A stretch of DNA of 64,000 bases from Mytilus galloprovincialis (GCF_965363235.1 NC_134841.1:60471078-60535077); one strand, 5' to 3'. Counted from the first letter of the stretch, positions 1-11,332 are shown. Numbers and translations: made by a program. The notes: generated from the letters alone by a model not told the origin.

Positions 1-125
1 AGCCACGTCAAATGGATATCACAAACAAGAGACTAAACAGTAAAAGTTGTATTCATAAAGACAAATAAAACAATACTTTAACAAGTAATTAAGATGATAA
101 TACAACGTAAGTACCCAGAATCTTT
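1..125 (+). repeat. Dispersed repeat, copy 1 (partner at 6446-6570)
   Basis: The first 125 bases match 6446-6570 closely and in the same order, beginning with a CCACGTCAAA-like block and ending at a GTACCCAGAATCT block. The two copies lie 6.4 kb apart in direct orientation. No coding capacity is visible. The copy is cut by the left edge of the window, so its true start is unknown. Confidence 0.6.
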
Positions 126-1460
126 ATAGTATTTATTTGTTTATATTATTTGCTAGTAATTTGATTTTTCTGAAGCTTGACAGCCATGCCAGTTTATTCA
201 CACATCAAATTGTTGATATATTAAGCATTATATTAAACAATATTTTTTTTCCAGTACAAGAATGTTGTACACTGCGAAATTCACCTTTATTGTCCCCAAG
301 ACGCAATTGCAAACCTCATATGTTACGTTAAAGTGTGTACACAAGAGTTATTAATATGGAACTCACGCTCGGCAATTACAACTGCGTGATTAATAAAGAC
401 ACCAGACAATACATACAGCCATCGCAGCGAACAACCTTATGAATTCCTTTACATAGTAAGTCATAAATAGGAACATCAATTTAAACATAGTGTTAATTAA
501 TAATAAATTAAAAAGTAAGTTTTAATCTCTATGATCTTTAACTTGCCATATAAATCCATTGAGTTTCCTGGAAGCGATTCTATTAATGACAGTCAACATT
601 ATTAAAATCAAAGTGATAAAACCAAAAATTATATATTATTTAACCGTTTTTATATAACTGTCTAGTTCACTTCAAGAAAACAGATAAAACAATTAGTTGT
701 TTTAATTATTCAGTGATTTAGATACCATTGTTTACTGTATGTTCCATCTGTAGATGTTAACTAAAAGAAGTAAAGAAGACGTTATTTACCATAACCTCCG
801 ACTTGCAACCTTAATTACTGCTGATTACACTAGTTCTATCTTCGTGTAATACGTACTAATAGTAATCGAAAAGTGTGAATAAAGAATAGAGATCGCTGGC
901 ATTCAATGGTAAGTATTAGCTTATTTCAATGTTAGTATACTGAAATATAAATACTTCACCTATACTATGACTATCTTTATTTATTTATATATAATCGAGT
1001 ATATCGGAGTTGACTGCAATATGCAATTTGATTTATGAACAGAACAATTTCGTGATGTATGCAATTGTGTGATATTTGTTTTTGTTTATAATTATATATT
1101 GCGACGCAAGTTTTTGCAATTTGTCAACTTGATAAATTAACAAAACTATACCTCTTATCTAATTGATTACGTACCCGCAGTTGCGTCTGCTAATACTATG
1201 CAATGTGAGAACCGTATTGTCGGTGACCAGTGACCAACAGTGGGCGGATTGCAAAATACGTCAGCTGCTATTATCACATATATTTTTTTTCGTTTAGTAT
1301 TTCTGTTTTCGATAAAAAGAGCAAAAAAATTACATTTCACGAAGCAAAGAATGTTTGAGTCGATTAGATTCCAGTTAGATAGACTGAAATGGTCTGTGAT
1401 TAAGAATGATAACTCATACAGAAAAATAAATAATGATTCTATGTTATTATTTTGTTTCAG
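126..1460. other. AT-rich region upstream of the GPCR, possible 5' UTR exon and intron
   Basis: I see no protein-coding gene here. A good splice donor (ATG|GTAAGTAT) ends a possible non-coding exon at 908. A pyrimidine-rich acceptor (TTTTGTTTCAG) ends at 1460. Together they would give a 5' UTR intron of about 550 bp just upstream of the GPCR coding exon. The start of transcription cannot be placed from sequence alone. Confidence 0.35.
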
Positions 1461-1516
1461 ATTTGAAGTGTGTGGGAGAACCACATCCTATAACAATACG
1501 CAGATATACTTCACCC

Positions 1517-2486
1517 ATGGAAAATATTACAAATATCACTAATAATTTCATTAAAAGATATGAAAAAGATTCCAGTTCAGAGCAATTAATGCAAAACCCC
1601 GTTTTACTGGTAACATATATAGTACTTTACTGTGTTATATTCATATTAGGTGTGAGCGGAAACTGTCTAGTTGTATTTGTTGTTGTGTGTAAAAAGGAGA
1701 TGAGAACTGTTATCAATATCTTTATTACAAATCTTGCTGTTTCGGATATTCTTTTGTGTTTACTAGCTGTACCGTTTACTCCAATATCATATTACTTGCA
1801 ATCATGGGTATTTGGAGAGTTTTTTTTGTCATTTATTATCAATGACCTTAGCCATTTGTGTGTACGTTTCAACACTAACATCTACCATTATTGCAGTTAT
1901 TCGGTATAGGGCAATTGTATATCCTTTAAAACCGCCATTGCAGATTTCCAACTGTTTTCGGATTATTTTTATCATCTGGCTAATATCTATTTCTATATCA
2001 GTTCCTCTTGGAGTTTACTCGAGACTAAATGAAAATAGAGACGGATCTATCAATTGTGTGGAAAGATGGCCGACCGATCAATCGTCACGAATATTCAGCA
2101 TAACTTGTTTTCTGCTTCAATATATTGTACCTTGCTTTATAATAATGTTTAGTTATACAAGCGTTTCATTAGTTTTGAAAAGGCGTATACAGTCTAATTA
2201 TTTAAATCAATCAAAGACTAAAAAGCAAGAAGAGATAGATATTAAAAGAAAACAGCGTACGAATAAGATGTTGGTTACTATGGTTACTATTTTTGTTTGT
2301 TGTTGGCGGCCTCTTAATATAACAATATTTTTGGCTGAGTATATGTCGTCTTTCTCAAACTGGCACTACTTCACATTATGTTTCTTTAGTGCTCACATAG
2401 TAGCAATGAGTTCTGTGATTTACAATCCATTTCTTTACGGCTGTATGAGTGACAATTTCAAAAAAGAATTTATGTCACTTATTTAA
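1517..2486 (+). pseudogene. Neuropeptide Y/F-type class A GPCR, one coding exon, broken by a 1-nt frameshift
   Basis: This is a rhodopsin-family receptor, probably for an NPY/NPF/RYamide-like peptide at the plasma membrane. The start at 1517 opens a short extracellular tail with two N-glycosylation sites (NIT, NIT). TM1 holds a GN motif, TM2 has LAVSD, TM6 has FVCCWRP and TM7 has NPFLY. A TM3 cysteine and an ECL2 CVERWP block, typical of NPY-type receptors, would form the conserved disulfide. The frame breaks in TM3 at a run of eight T (1820-1827); seven T would join both halves into 322 residues, a normal length with a very short C-tail. The usual DRY after TM3 reads IRY here. Either this is a sequencing or assembly error in a homopolymer and the gene is intact, or it is a young pseudogene. 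All seven TM segments are otherwise undamaged, which favours an error or a very recent break. The exact ligand class is uncertain. Confidence 0.8.
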
Positions 2487-3197
2487 AGTGGTGTTAATTA
2501 ATGAGTGAATATTCAAAATCAGCAATATGTCATTTAACAATATCTGAACAGCATGACTATGAAAGACACTAAATATCAGAGAACATGCATAAGATAAACG
2601 TTATTAGACTGAATGTAATTATAAGTGTTGTTCGCTGTCCCGTTGAATTATTGTCGATAGCATTTACTCCAAAATTACAAAGACAAAATATCATTGACCC
2701 TTGACCCTGTCTTATTGGAATACTTATAAGGTAGGCAGACCCCTTTATTATACAGTTTGATTAACATTTCAAAAATAGCGTGTGTGATAATTTTATACCA
2801 TAAGGCAAATTTTAGTTCAATGACGTTTTGTAAGTTTTCTTTTTGTTGCCAATGGGTTTCAAGATGAAGTCGTTTGACGTGTTACCGTAAGGGTATCTTA
2901 TAATTCTTTTAACATATTGTATTCACTCATGGAGCGATTTTATGATCTGGTCAATTAAATAATCCATAAATGATTTCAAAGCTTCAAATTTTCATATGTC
3001 ATTCCCTGTTGTTCTGGAAAATAGCCAACAGCATTAAATTATTAATGTTATCGTCTACCATGTTTTGTTTTGTAAGCAAGACTAAAAAAGATCTTTATGT
3101 ATGTTTATATGATTTTCAATATTTAGAAGGAAGCGAATCACTCCTTTCTTCGCCTCATAATTTGGAAAATAATCAATGTTTATAAAATACAAAAAAG
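2487..3197. other. Non-coding sequence downstream of the GPCR
   Basis: AT-rich sequence following the GPCR stop codon. Short open frames occur, but none has recognisable domains or codon bias. It may include the receptor 3' UTR. Nothing else is supported. Confidence 0.4.
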
Positions 3198-3372
3198 AAG
3201 ATGTGGTATGATTGCCAATGAGAAAACTATCCACAAGAGACCAAAATAACACAGACATTAACAACTATAGGTCACCGTACGGCATTCAACAATGACCAAA
3301 GCCCATACCGCATAGTCAGCTATAAAAGGCCCCGATATGACAATGTAAAACAATTCAAACGAGAAAACAAAA
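3198..3372 (+). repeat. Family A dispersed repeat (mussel-type)
   Basis: This starts with GATGTGGTATGATTGCCAAT, followed by a block on neighbouring 'ccaatgag', 'cacaagagacca', 'ataggtcaccgtacgg' and 'gctataaaaggcccc'. The same ordered blocks occur at 5660, 8823, 31650, 32667 and 53340 on this strand, and in reverse at 7795, 9018, 17265, 33025 and 50885. I know this family from memory as very common in Mytilus sequence, but its class is not clear to me. Confidence 0.7.
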
Positions 3373-3418
3373 GACTGTATTGCTAATAGTAATCAGAGGT
3401 ACCAGGACTATAACTTAA

Positions 3419-3457
3419 TACGCCAGACGCGCGTTTCATCTACATAAGACTCATCAG
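3419..3457 (-). ncRNA. Hammerhead ribozyme core, unit 1
   Basis: On the minus strand the order is CTGATGA (3457-3451), a helix II stem GTC...GAT with a 7-nt TTATGTA loop, GAAA (3437-3434), a short helix III ACGC...GCGT and a UA cleavage dinucleotide (3420-3419). This is the canonical catalytic core. One helix II pair is a G-U wobble here. Helix I pairs only weakly in my reading, so activity is not assured. Confidence 0.7.
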
Positions 3458-3774
3458 TGACGCTCAGATCAAAATAATCGTAAAGCCAAACAAGTACAAA
3501 GTTGAAGAGCATTAATGACCTAAAATTCCAAAAAGTTGTGCCAAATACGGCTAAGGTAATCTATTCCTGGGACAAGAAAATCCTTAGTTTTTCTCGAAAA
3601 ATTCAAAGTTTTGTAACAGGTAATTTATAAAAATGACCAAATAATTGATATTCATGTCAACACCGAAGTGCTGACTACTGGGCTGGTGATACCCTCGGGG
3701 ACGAAACGTCCACCAGCAGTGGCATCGATCCGGTGGTGTAAATAGTTATGATAGGTACCAGGATTATAATTTAA

Positions 3775-3813
3775 TACGCCAGACGCGCGTTTCGTCTACA
3801 TAAGACTCATCAG
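3775..3813 (-). ncRNA. Hammerhead ribozyme core, unit 2
   Basis: This is the same arrangement as unit 1 but with a perfect helix II (GTC...GAC). CTGATGA is at 3813-3807, GAAA at 3793-3790, helix III is ACGC...GCGT with a 7-nt loop, and the UA cleavage step is at 3776-3775. The compensating G-C in place of the G-U wobble of unit 1 supports conservation of the helix. Confidence 0.75.
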
Positions 3814-4536
3814 TGACACTCAGATCAAAATATTTGTAAATCCAAACAAGTATAAAGTTGAAGACAATTAATGGCCTAAAATTCCAAAAAAGTTGTGCCA
3901 AATACGGCTACGGTAATATATTCCTGGGATAAGAAAATCCTTAGTTTTTCGAAAAATTCAATGTTTTGTAACAGGTAATTTATAAAAATGACCATATAAT
4001 TGATATTCATGTCAAAACCGAAGTGCTGACTACTGGGCTTGTGATACCCTTGGGGAGGAAACGTCCACCAACAGTGGCATCGACCAAGTGGTGTAAATAG
4101 TTATCAAAGGTAACGGTGTTTGGTTGGTTTAGTAAGATGACTGAAAGTTGGGTTCCACCTACATCAATTACGATGACAGACTCAGGTAGCATTCCAGAAA
4201 TATTTCGGACTATCACAAAGATAGGGTTCCGATCTATGCTTTCGATCTATTATTTGCGTAAAACAGATAAACAATGTACCTGATTTTATTGGACAATTCT
4301 GAGACAAGTATATCATACATGGTGATAATTTTTATCAATATAAAGCTAATAATAACGGTCAATATTGTTCGTTTTTACATTTTTTAATATAAAGATGTAA
4401 GAAAGTATAAAAATTGCATAACCATTATTAAAAAACTGAAGCATTCGGCCACGTACAAGACAAATTGATATAAAATTTCGCTTTCAAGTTTTATTTAGAA
4501 AGTAAAATCGCAAAAAATACAAAACGCTGAGAAAAA

Positions 4537-4640
4537 TATAAAACGGAAAGTCCCTAATCAAATGGCAAATTCAAAAGCTCACAACTGTCATATTCCTTTA
4601 ATTGGTACAGGCATTTTCTTACTTAGAAAATTGTAGATAA
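4537..4640 (+). repeat. Dispersed repeat with copy at 60588-60690
   Basis: A segment with 'gaaagtccct', 'aatggcaaa', 'tcaaaagctca' and 'acaactgtcatattcct' recurs in the same order at 60588-60690. The second copy has a short extra insert. No coding capacity is seen. Confidence 0.55.
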
Positions 4641-5314
4641 AACCTGGATTACAGGGCCGTAACTAACCTCTTTTAATAGTGAGGCAAAACATCATGATTC
4701 GCCGAGCGTAGCGAGGCGAAAAAAAATTGGCGAGTGGTCTGGGGGCCGCTCAAGGTCCCCAGAAGCTCTGAGAAAAATAACGCAAAATCATGAATTCTGA
4801 GCGTTTCACGGACTCTTTCTTACATTGAAACGTAAATAATCTTTAGCTATTTTTTAGACAATATTCTGGTCTCAAAGCAAAAACATAGAGTTTATTGTAA
4901 TTTAAGACTTTTAGGTTTTAGGGGCAACATAAAAGACCGATATGTAGGACCTTCTTTTACGGTATTAATGATTATTGAAGTCCAAGACCATCGGCCATCA
5001 ACTATCAAGATGAAGAACAGGAATAAAAACTTTGACCATTGACCATTTGTATTTTTTCTATGCATTGACTTTGTGTGTGATTATGTCCCGTGCACGTTTA
5101 CTCCATATTCCTTTTTTTTCTGTCTAAACACGACTTAATGCAAGTTTAACCCTTCAATGTAAAAGGTCATATGGCAATTTTTTTCAAATGATTTGATACC
5201 GGGAAATTGGTATGTACATACTACTTTTACTACCTCATTATCATTATCAACAGTAATGTCAGCTATGTAGTTTTATCCACAAGAGCTTGGTATAATAATA
5301 CAGATTTTTTTGTT

Positions 5315-5558
5315 GTTGATTAGAATAGTTAATCTTCTATATTTATAATACATATCTATCACTCCTGTGTATGTCTCGCCTATATTTCGAGTGATTTAAA
5401 CGGCTCAGAGAAAATACCCAATTTTACAATCCATACTAAGAAAAATTGCCGGTATTTTCTGAGTCATTTAAATCACTCGAAACTAGGTGAGACATGCACA
5501 AAAGTGATAGATATGTATTATTAATATAGAAAATTGAATATCTTAATCAACGGGAAAA
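5315..5558. repeat. Imperfect fold-back (arms about 105 bp)
   Basis: The left arm begins GTTGATTAGAAT near 5316 and runs to about 5420. The right arm is its diverged reverse complement, ending near 5555. Between them are about 35 bases. Shared blocks include 'aatacatatctatcac' and 'cgagtgatttaaa'. It lies inside the hAT-like element and is probably a nested palindromic MITE. Confidence 0.6.
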
Positions 5559-5659
5559 AACAAAGACAAAAAAATATTTGTATTCTTTGCTATCAAGTTC
5601 AATAATCCATGCAGAAACGACAATTTTTCTGTGTCCAGTATAGCATCGTAGATAGATAT

Positions 5660-5860
5660 AGGAAGATGTGGTGTGAGTGCCAATGAGACAACTCTCCATC
5701 CAAATAACAATTTATAAAAGTAAATCATTATTAGTCAATGTACGGCCTTCAACACGGAGCCTTGGCTCACACCGAACAAAAAGCTATAGAGGGCCCCAAA
5801 ATTACTAGTGTAAAGCCATTCAAACGGGAAAACCAACGGTCTAATCTATATAAAAAACGA
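5660..5860 (+). repeat. Family A dispersed repeat
   Basis: Diverged copy with 'gatgtggtgtgagtgccaat', 'gagacaactctccat', 'tgtacggccttcaacac' and 'ctatagagggcccc' in order. It is nested in the hAT-like element at 4652-6158. Confidence 0.65.
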
Positions 5861-6445
5861 GAGCATATTCTTAAAATATTTTCCCGCACAATATCTGGGC
5901 ATCGGTTGATATGCAACATCAAACCCGAGACACAGAAGTACAAACAATAGACCATCAACTCCGAAAACCAAAAGTAAAATAGAAATATAGATCACGAAAA
6001 AAATGCAGGGGCGACATCAGGGAGTGAAAAGAACTTGCTTCTTGCAAGATACTTTCCTTGAAAACAATTTGATATAAAGACAATCTTTTTTTCATTTTTT
6101 TTTTAAATTTCCAGCATGAGGCATTTGCCTCATTTGCCTCAATGTAGTTACGGCCCTGGTTTAATAGCTGGACAAATCTCTCACTTGCATGACAGACGTA
6201 TAAAATTCCATTATAATGATATCGATGTGTGAACAAAACAAAGACATAATAGGTAAACATGTCAAAACTTGAGGTACAGCAGTCAATATTTTATTATAAT
6301 CTTAATCACTATAAAAACAAACAAAAATGTAACAGCGGAACACAAAATGGCATACAGACATAGCACACATTAACAAAAATGAAAAAACTAAAATACAAAA
6401 ATTACTCTAACACAATAACACAAGGACGGGTTCATAAGTACAGAA

Positions 6446-6570
6446 CCACGTCAAACGGATATCACAAAAAAATAGACTAAACAGTTAAAGTAATGTTCAT
6501 AAAGACAAATAAAATAATACTATAAAAAGTTCTTAAGATGGTATATAACGTCAGTACCCAGAATCTATAC
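6446..6570 (+). repeat. Dispersed repeat, copy 2 (partner at 1-125)
   Basis: Direct-orientation partner of the repeat at the left edge. The match ends in GTACCCAGAATCTATA. Nothing coding is visible. Confidence 0.6.
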
Positions 6571-7794
6571 TCAAGACCATCGTGTATTATTTGTAAAATT
6601 TATACGGAATATTTATCAGCAAGGTCTTGGTAGCTTCAGATGAACTTTATTTCTTAAAAGGATGAAACGATGGGTGCTTTGACATACCCCTGGCTCATCT
6701 ACTATTGATTAGCAGCTGCCAGCTCTTGAATACCGAATATGTAGGGAAATATTTTTCCCTTATGCAGGTAAAGCTGGTTTAATGCTACTAAGATGGGGGA
6801 AATTTATAATTTCAAAATTAAAATTGTCTCATGTATCATAGATTCTGGTACTGAGATGACCCATATTTCTAATTCGTGGTATAAGTCTAAAAAAAGAGAG
6901 ACATCGGAAGCCGTGTCTGACTGTTGTTTCTTTAATTTTTAGTTCTGGTAGAGCACATTGAAAACTTACAAAAGAAACTTATGTCATATATGAAATACTT
7001 GTATAATATGAATAATGTTGGTCGACTTTAACTTTGTGAACCAGTTTGTCAAATTATTGTCATGCTTGTCTTGGTAAAAATCTAATATTTTGAGTTTACG
7101 CCAATTAAATGATTTGATTTGATTTTATTACATTTTGTACCATGCCGAATCTAATTCTAGTAACCTGTCTAAACTTTGGGATTGTTACTATGAAACAGTC
7201 TCTCCGATGACAACATTTTATTAGATTTTACAAATGTAACAGTTAAACAATGGGTGTCTCTATTGCCTTTCCAGATCACTGGAGTTCACTCCTGTTTTAT
7301 TTTACTGAAGTGTAACCACAAGCAAGATGAACAGGTCTTCAAAAGGTTTTCCTTGATTAACAGGTTTGTTTATGACTGGTGAGTAGTAGAGATCCCAATA
7401 AGGGAGCAACCATTTAACTTCAAGACTACCAATGTTCAAATCAATATTTTCAAGCATGACGAAAAATAGTATGGACAACGGATTATTGTGGTGAATTTTC
7501 TAAGTCCAAGGACTACAACTCTGTTCACAATTACCAGACTGGAACAAAATTCATCCTTGGTCTGTAACATGCCATGATAAAAAAAAACATCAAATCAATA
7601 TCTTCAGGCATGAACAAAAAAAGTGGAAAACTGATTTGCTGGACAGACAGACAGATGGACAGAGTGCAGACCTCAAGTTCCCTTAGACTTTGTCAGTAGG
7701 GGACTATTTTACAAGTAGGATGTGCACAATACCATGAAATGTGTTTATTGCTGTATATCATATGTATACTAAGTTCATTGATTTTGTTCTCAAA
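6571..7794. other. Intergenic, no gene seen
   Basis: AT-rich sequence without a supported gene. From about 7490 to 7705 there is a low-complexity block containing GACAGACAGACAGATGGACAG, of the kind found in other mussel dispersed repeats, but no second copy in the window confirms a family. Confidence 0.4.
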
Positions 7795-7975
7795 TCCGGC
7801 CAATAGTTTTCTCATTAGACTTTACATTTTTCAGTTCAGGGCCTTTTATTGCTGACTTTGTGGTATTGGTTTCACTCTTTGTTGAAGACTGTACAGTGAC
7901 CTATAGTTGTTAACTTTAATGTCATTTGGTCTATTGTAGAGAGTACTATCATTTGCAATTATGCCATTATTCTTA
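7795..7975 (-). repeat. Family A dispersed repeat, reverse
   Basis: Reverse-strand copy recognised by 'ttctcattag', 'ccttttattgctgactttg', 'gtgacctatagttgttaa' and 'tttggtctattgtagaga'. Confidence 0.6.
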
Positions 7976-8032
7976 AAAGTAGTGTGAAAGTTTCTTTGAA
8001 ATAAAGTGTTGTTTTAAGAAGAGTAGTGGATA

Positions 8033-8650
8033 AAATTGAGAATGGAAATGGGGAATGTGTCAAAGAGACAACAACCCGCCCAAATAAAAAACAACAGCAG
8101 AGGGTCACCAACAGGTCTTCAATGTAGCGAGAAATTCCCGCACCCGGAGGCGTCCTTCAGCTGGCCCCTAAACAAATATATACTAGTCCAGTGATAATGA
8201 ACGCCATACTAATTTCCAAATTGTACACAAGAAACTAAAATCAAAATAATACAAGACTAACAAAGGCCAGAGGCTCCTGACTTAGGACAGGCGCAAAAAT
8301 GCGGCGGGGTTAAACATGTTTGTGAGATCTCAACCCTCCCCCTATACCTCTAACCAATGTAGTAAAGTAAACGCATAACAATAAGCACATTAAAATTCAG
8401 TTCAAGAGAAATCCGAGTCTGGTGTCAGAAGATGTAACCAAAGAAAATAAACAAAATGACAATAATACATAAATAACAACAGACTACTAGCAGTTAACTG
8501 ACATGCCAGCTCCAGACTTCAACTAAACTGACTGAAAGATTATGATTTCATCATATGAACATCAGGCACAATCCTTCCCGTTAGGGGTTTAGTATCATAC
8601 CATCATAACATATATGAGAAGAACATAACCCGTGTCATGCCATTTACAAA
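8033..8650 (+). repeat. Family B dispersed repeat, longest copy
   Basis: This begins with AAATTGAGAATGGAAATGGG, then 'tgtcaaagagacaacaaccc', 'ggtcttcaatgtagcgag', 'ccttcagctggcccct', 'ggccagaggctcctgac' and 'gagatctcaaccctccc'. Shorter copies lie at 39026, 40116 and 41766 (same strand) and at 54240 and 63215 (reverse). Short open frames across it are accidental. It is the best reference copy of the family in this window. Confidence 0.75.
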
Positions 8651-8822
8651 GTTCACCAAATCAAATTGAATTTGTTAACGAAAACAAGACGAAATTTGCA
8701 TTTGGATCTGTGTTGCTGCATGCAAATAAACTCATCATCGATACCAGGATTGAAATATTTTATTTGTGCCAGAAACGCCTTTCATCAAATTGATTGAGGC
8801 AGAATATATACTCAAGCTTATC

Positions 8823-8905
8823 CAAGTCACAATTATAAAAGTAAACTATTATAGGTCAAGGTACGGTTTCCAACATAAAGCCTTGGCACACACCGAACAG
8901 CAAAA
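8823..8905 (+). repeat. Family A fragment
   Basis: Partial copy with 'ataaaagtaaactattatag', 'gtcaaggtacgg' and 'ccttggcacacaccgaac', which match the middle of the family A copy at 5700-5780. Confidence 0.5.
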
Positions 8906-9017
8906 TCCAAAATCTAATGGAAGCCAAGTTTGATGAAAATTTTCGGTGTACAATGAGTGCTTTAAAATTTCAAACTATCAGCAAACAGAAAGTGGCTGTA
9001 CTGTAGATGTAAACATG

Positions 9018-9145
9018 GTTGTCATCTGTTTATGTGGTTCATCAGTGTTTCTCCTTTTCATATAGATTAGACTGTTGGTTTTCACGTTTGAATGGTCTAA
9101 CACTTGTAATTTTTGGAGCCCTTTATAGCTTGCTGTTCCGTTTGA
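9018..9145 (-). repeat. Family A fragment, reverse
   Basis: Contains 'ggttgtcatctgtttatgtg', 'agattagactgttggttttc' and 'gccctttatagcttgctgtt'. These match the reverse copy at 33025-33265 block by block. Confidence 0.6.
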
Positions 9146-10128
9146 GCCAAAATCAGTTAAATTAAATAATCAATAAAAAGATAAATTCAAAATCAAAAAT
9201 AATTTTATTATCTGTATTTCATTCAAGATTATATTAACATTAAAGAGACATACTTTCTCATAATTCAAAAAAACAAACATTAATCAAATTACAAACTATG
9301 TGTAACAAAAATATCCTTCATTCATCCTATCCATGGCTCCTAATATAACATACAAATGTAGGAGAACAAGGGATTGAATCTCTCTATAACAAAATCTCTG
9401 GTTATTTGGAAAAAATTTATTTAGGGTGTTGAACAAAACCAAATGGGATACCCATTTAAACAATTTACATTATTTAAATTAAAATTTGACTGGCTTTAAG
9501 AAATAACAAATATGATTATCTAATTTGATTATGTGCTTGTAAACAAACTAATTACGGTAACTAAAATTTCCTCCCAATTACTTTTAATAATGTTTAATAT
9601 TTTGTTAAACTTTAACATGCCAAAGTAGTAAAAATATTGTAAAAATATGAGACATTGCCATCCACTATTCAGAAAAAAAAGTTATTTTTCAATGTTATTT
9701 TTAGTCTAAAAAATCCTATTTCAAGAATTTTACTCTGAAAGTATAAAATATGGTAAGCACTGCAATATATATATATATAATAAAGATCTATAACCCCATA
9801 CAAATTTACAAACATTTATAAATCCACATTCCTAGTTGTAAGTTTTATCTAAACTATAGTAAAAATACTATGACCATTATACATGTACACCTTAACATAC
9901 AATTACATTTTTAGAATATAATTCACTTTCCTAGGAACTGATTTTATAACATCACAAAATAGTGTTATGGAAGACCTTTAATGTTTAATGGACAACTATG
10001 GTATAATAAGTAGCACTATAAATGATAAATACATGTATACCATACTTTTTTATGCATGGTCTATATGTTCAAAAGCAAAATATAAAATGTTGCAAAATAA
10101 TTTTTCTCTCTCACTTTTTTCATCAATA
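9146..10128. other. AT-rich intergenic stretch
   Basis: No gene, RNA or repeat family is supported. There is a short (AT)n tract near 9765. The stretch could include the end of the RNF4-like transcript, but no clear polyadenylation site was established. Confidence 0.35.
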
Positions 10129-10427
10129 AACAAGAATGTGTCCTCAGTACACGAATGCCCCACTCGCACTATCATTTTTTATGTTCAGTGGACCGTGAAA
10201 TTGGGGTAAAATCTCTAATTTGGCATTCAAATTAGAAAGATCATATCATAGGGAACAATTGTACCAAGTTTGAAGTCGATTGGACTTCAACTTCATCAAA
10301 AACTACCTCGACCAAAAACTTTAACCTGAAGCGGGACAGACGGACGAACGAACGAACGGACGAACGAACGAACGGACGCACAGACCAGAAAACATAATGC
10401 CCCTCTACTATCGTAGGTGGGGCATAA
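10129..10427 (+). repeat. Family C dispersed repeat
   Basis: Begins AAGAATGTGTCCTCAGTACA and runs through 'gttcagtggaccgtgaaatt', 'agaaagatcatatcat' and a GGACGAAC/GAAC-rich tract to 'ctactatcgtaggtggggc'. It is repeated at 13458-13897 and in part at 16911-17160. The last 30 bp (ATAATGCCCC...GGGGCAT) are self-complementary. The minus-strand open frame across the tract is an artefact of the simple repeat. Confidence 0.7.
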
Positions 10428-11332
10428 AAATATCAATTGTAATATATGATGAGTTCCAATACTTCCAGTATATAAAATGTAGTATAAATAAACTGTTGAT
10501 GTAGATTTGTCTCTACTGTTGGCAGAATATTCAGAAGAAGACAATCTAATAGACAGTAATATTGCTAATTTATTCAAATTCACTGGACCAAGACAAGGGG
10601 ACAGGGTCTCAAAATGGTCAACAAACTTAGATTTAATGATAAGATATAAAATTTAAAGAAAAAGTCATTGATCAATTTCTAAAAATTCCTATCAAACTAA
10701 CTTAAGCCGAAAAACTTCACTGAAAATTGCTTATTAATTTAAATCACTGGACCATGACCTTTGATGGCAAGGCCTTCACATAGTTGTCAAACTGATATGA
10801 CCTAATATATGGCAAATTTATAGAAAATATAATCTCACAAACAGTTCCTTTCAAACTGACTGAAGAAGATAAGTTAACTATTGCTGATGCTGTCAAAAAG
10901 CACCACCTACTTTTTGCCTTTTGTGACTCTTGTCACAGACCAGATATAATTTTCCAATAGAATACACACTGTGCAATTTAGTGAAATGTCACTTTAGCTA
11001 GACTGATGAAGGAATTACTGTGAATCAAAAATATTCCTGGTAATAGAAGGTATTTGGATAATCCCCTAGCATACTGTAGAAGTGGAAATTTTTGTGTGGA
11101 TTTATTTCGCAAGATAAAATCTTTAAAATATTACTTAGCGTAAATTTTTAAATTATCAAAAAAGTAATCAGTGCAAATGGGTTTAGCTTTATATATTGCA
11201 CAATTAAATTTCTGTACTTAATATAGAATCTATTTCAATGTCAATCACTCAAGAACAACCCTTCGTTATAAAATACTCTACCAAGATTGAGTTTTTACAG
11301 ATGAAAGTTGCATGGACTGACACATCAGCACT
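10428..11332. other. Intergenic, no feature seen
   Basis: AT-rich DNA with no gene or repeat that I can support. Confidence 0.35.

Larger units (their letters stand above)
3398..4108 (-). repeat. Tandem dimer of a 356-bp retrozyme-like repeat
   Basis: Two head-to-tail units start at a GGTACCAGGA block (3398 and 3754), so the period is 356 bp. The copies differ by scattered substitutions and a few 1-bp gaps. Sequence just before unit 1 resembles the end of a unit, which suggests a partial third copy. Each unit carries a hammerhead ribozyme core on the minus strand (listed separately). Small tandem repeats of a few hundred bp with one hammerhead per unit fit the retrozymes, non-autonomous retroelements that make circular RNAs. 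No protein is encoded. The retrozyme assignment is inference from architecture. Confidence 0.7.
4652..6158. mobile_element. hAT-like DNA element with CAGGGCCGTAACTA inverted ends
   Basis: The ends are inverted copies: CAGGGCCGTAACTA at 4652 and TAGTTACGGCCCTG ending at 6158, with a GAGGCAAA motif just inside both. CAGGG-type ends are typical of hAT elements, but I find no clean 8-bp target duplication. The 1.5-kb interior has no transposase and carries a fold-back (5315-5558) and a family A repeat (5660). It looks like a non-autonomous element that collected other insertions. Confidence 0.6.

Noticed and set aside
1240..1542. Open frame of 100 codons just before the GPCR
   Set aside because: It overlaps the likely intron, splice acceptor and start of the receptor exon in another frame and has no domain.
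3683..3710. CTGGTGA...GACGAAACGTCC on the plus strand of the 356-bp repeat, another hammerhead-like string
   Set aside because: The conserved A6 is G, the helix III is not adjacent, and GGACGAAACGTCC is better explained as a plain hairpin.
4007..4216. Minus-strand frame containing IVIDVGGTQLSV, loosely like a hexokinase/ROK motif
   Set aside because: Half of it lies in the hammerhead repeat and it has no continuation; the resemblance is short and probably chance.
10296..10583. Minus-strand frame with SVRSFVRSFVRPSV
   Set aside because: Produced by the GAACGAACGGAC simple repeat within the family C copy.
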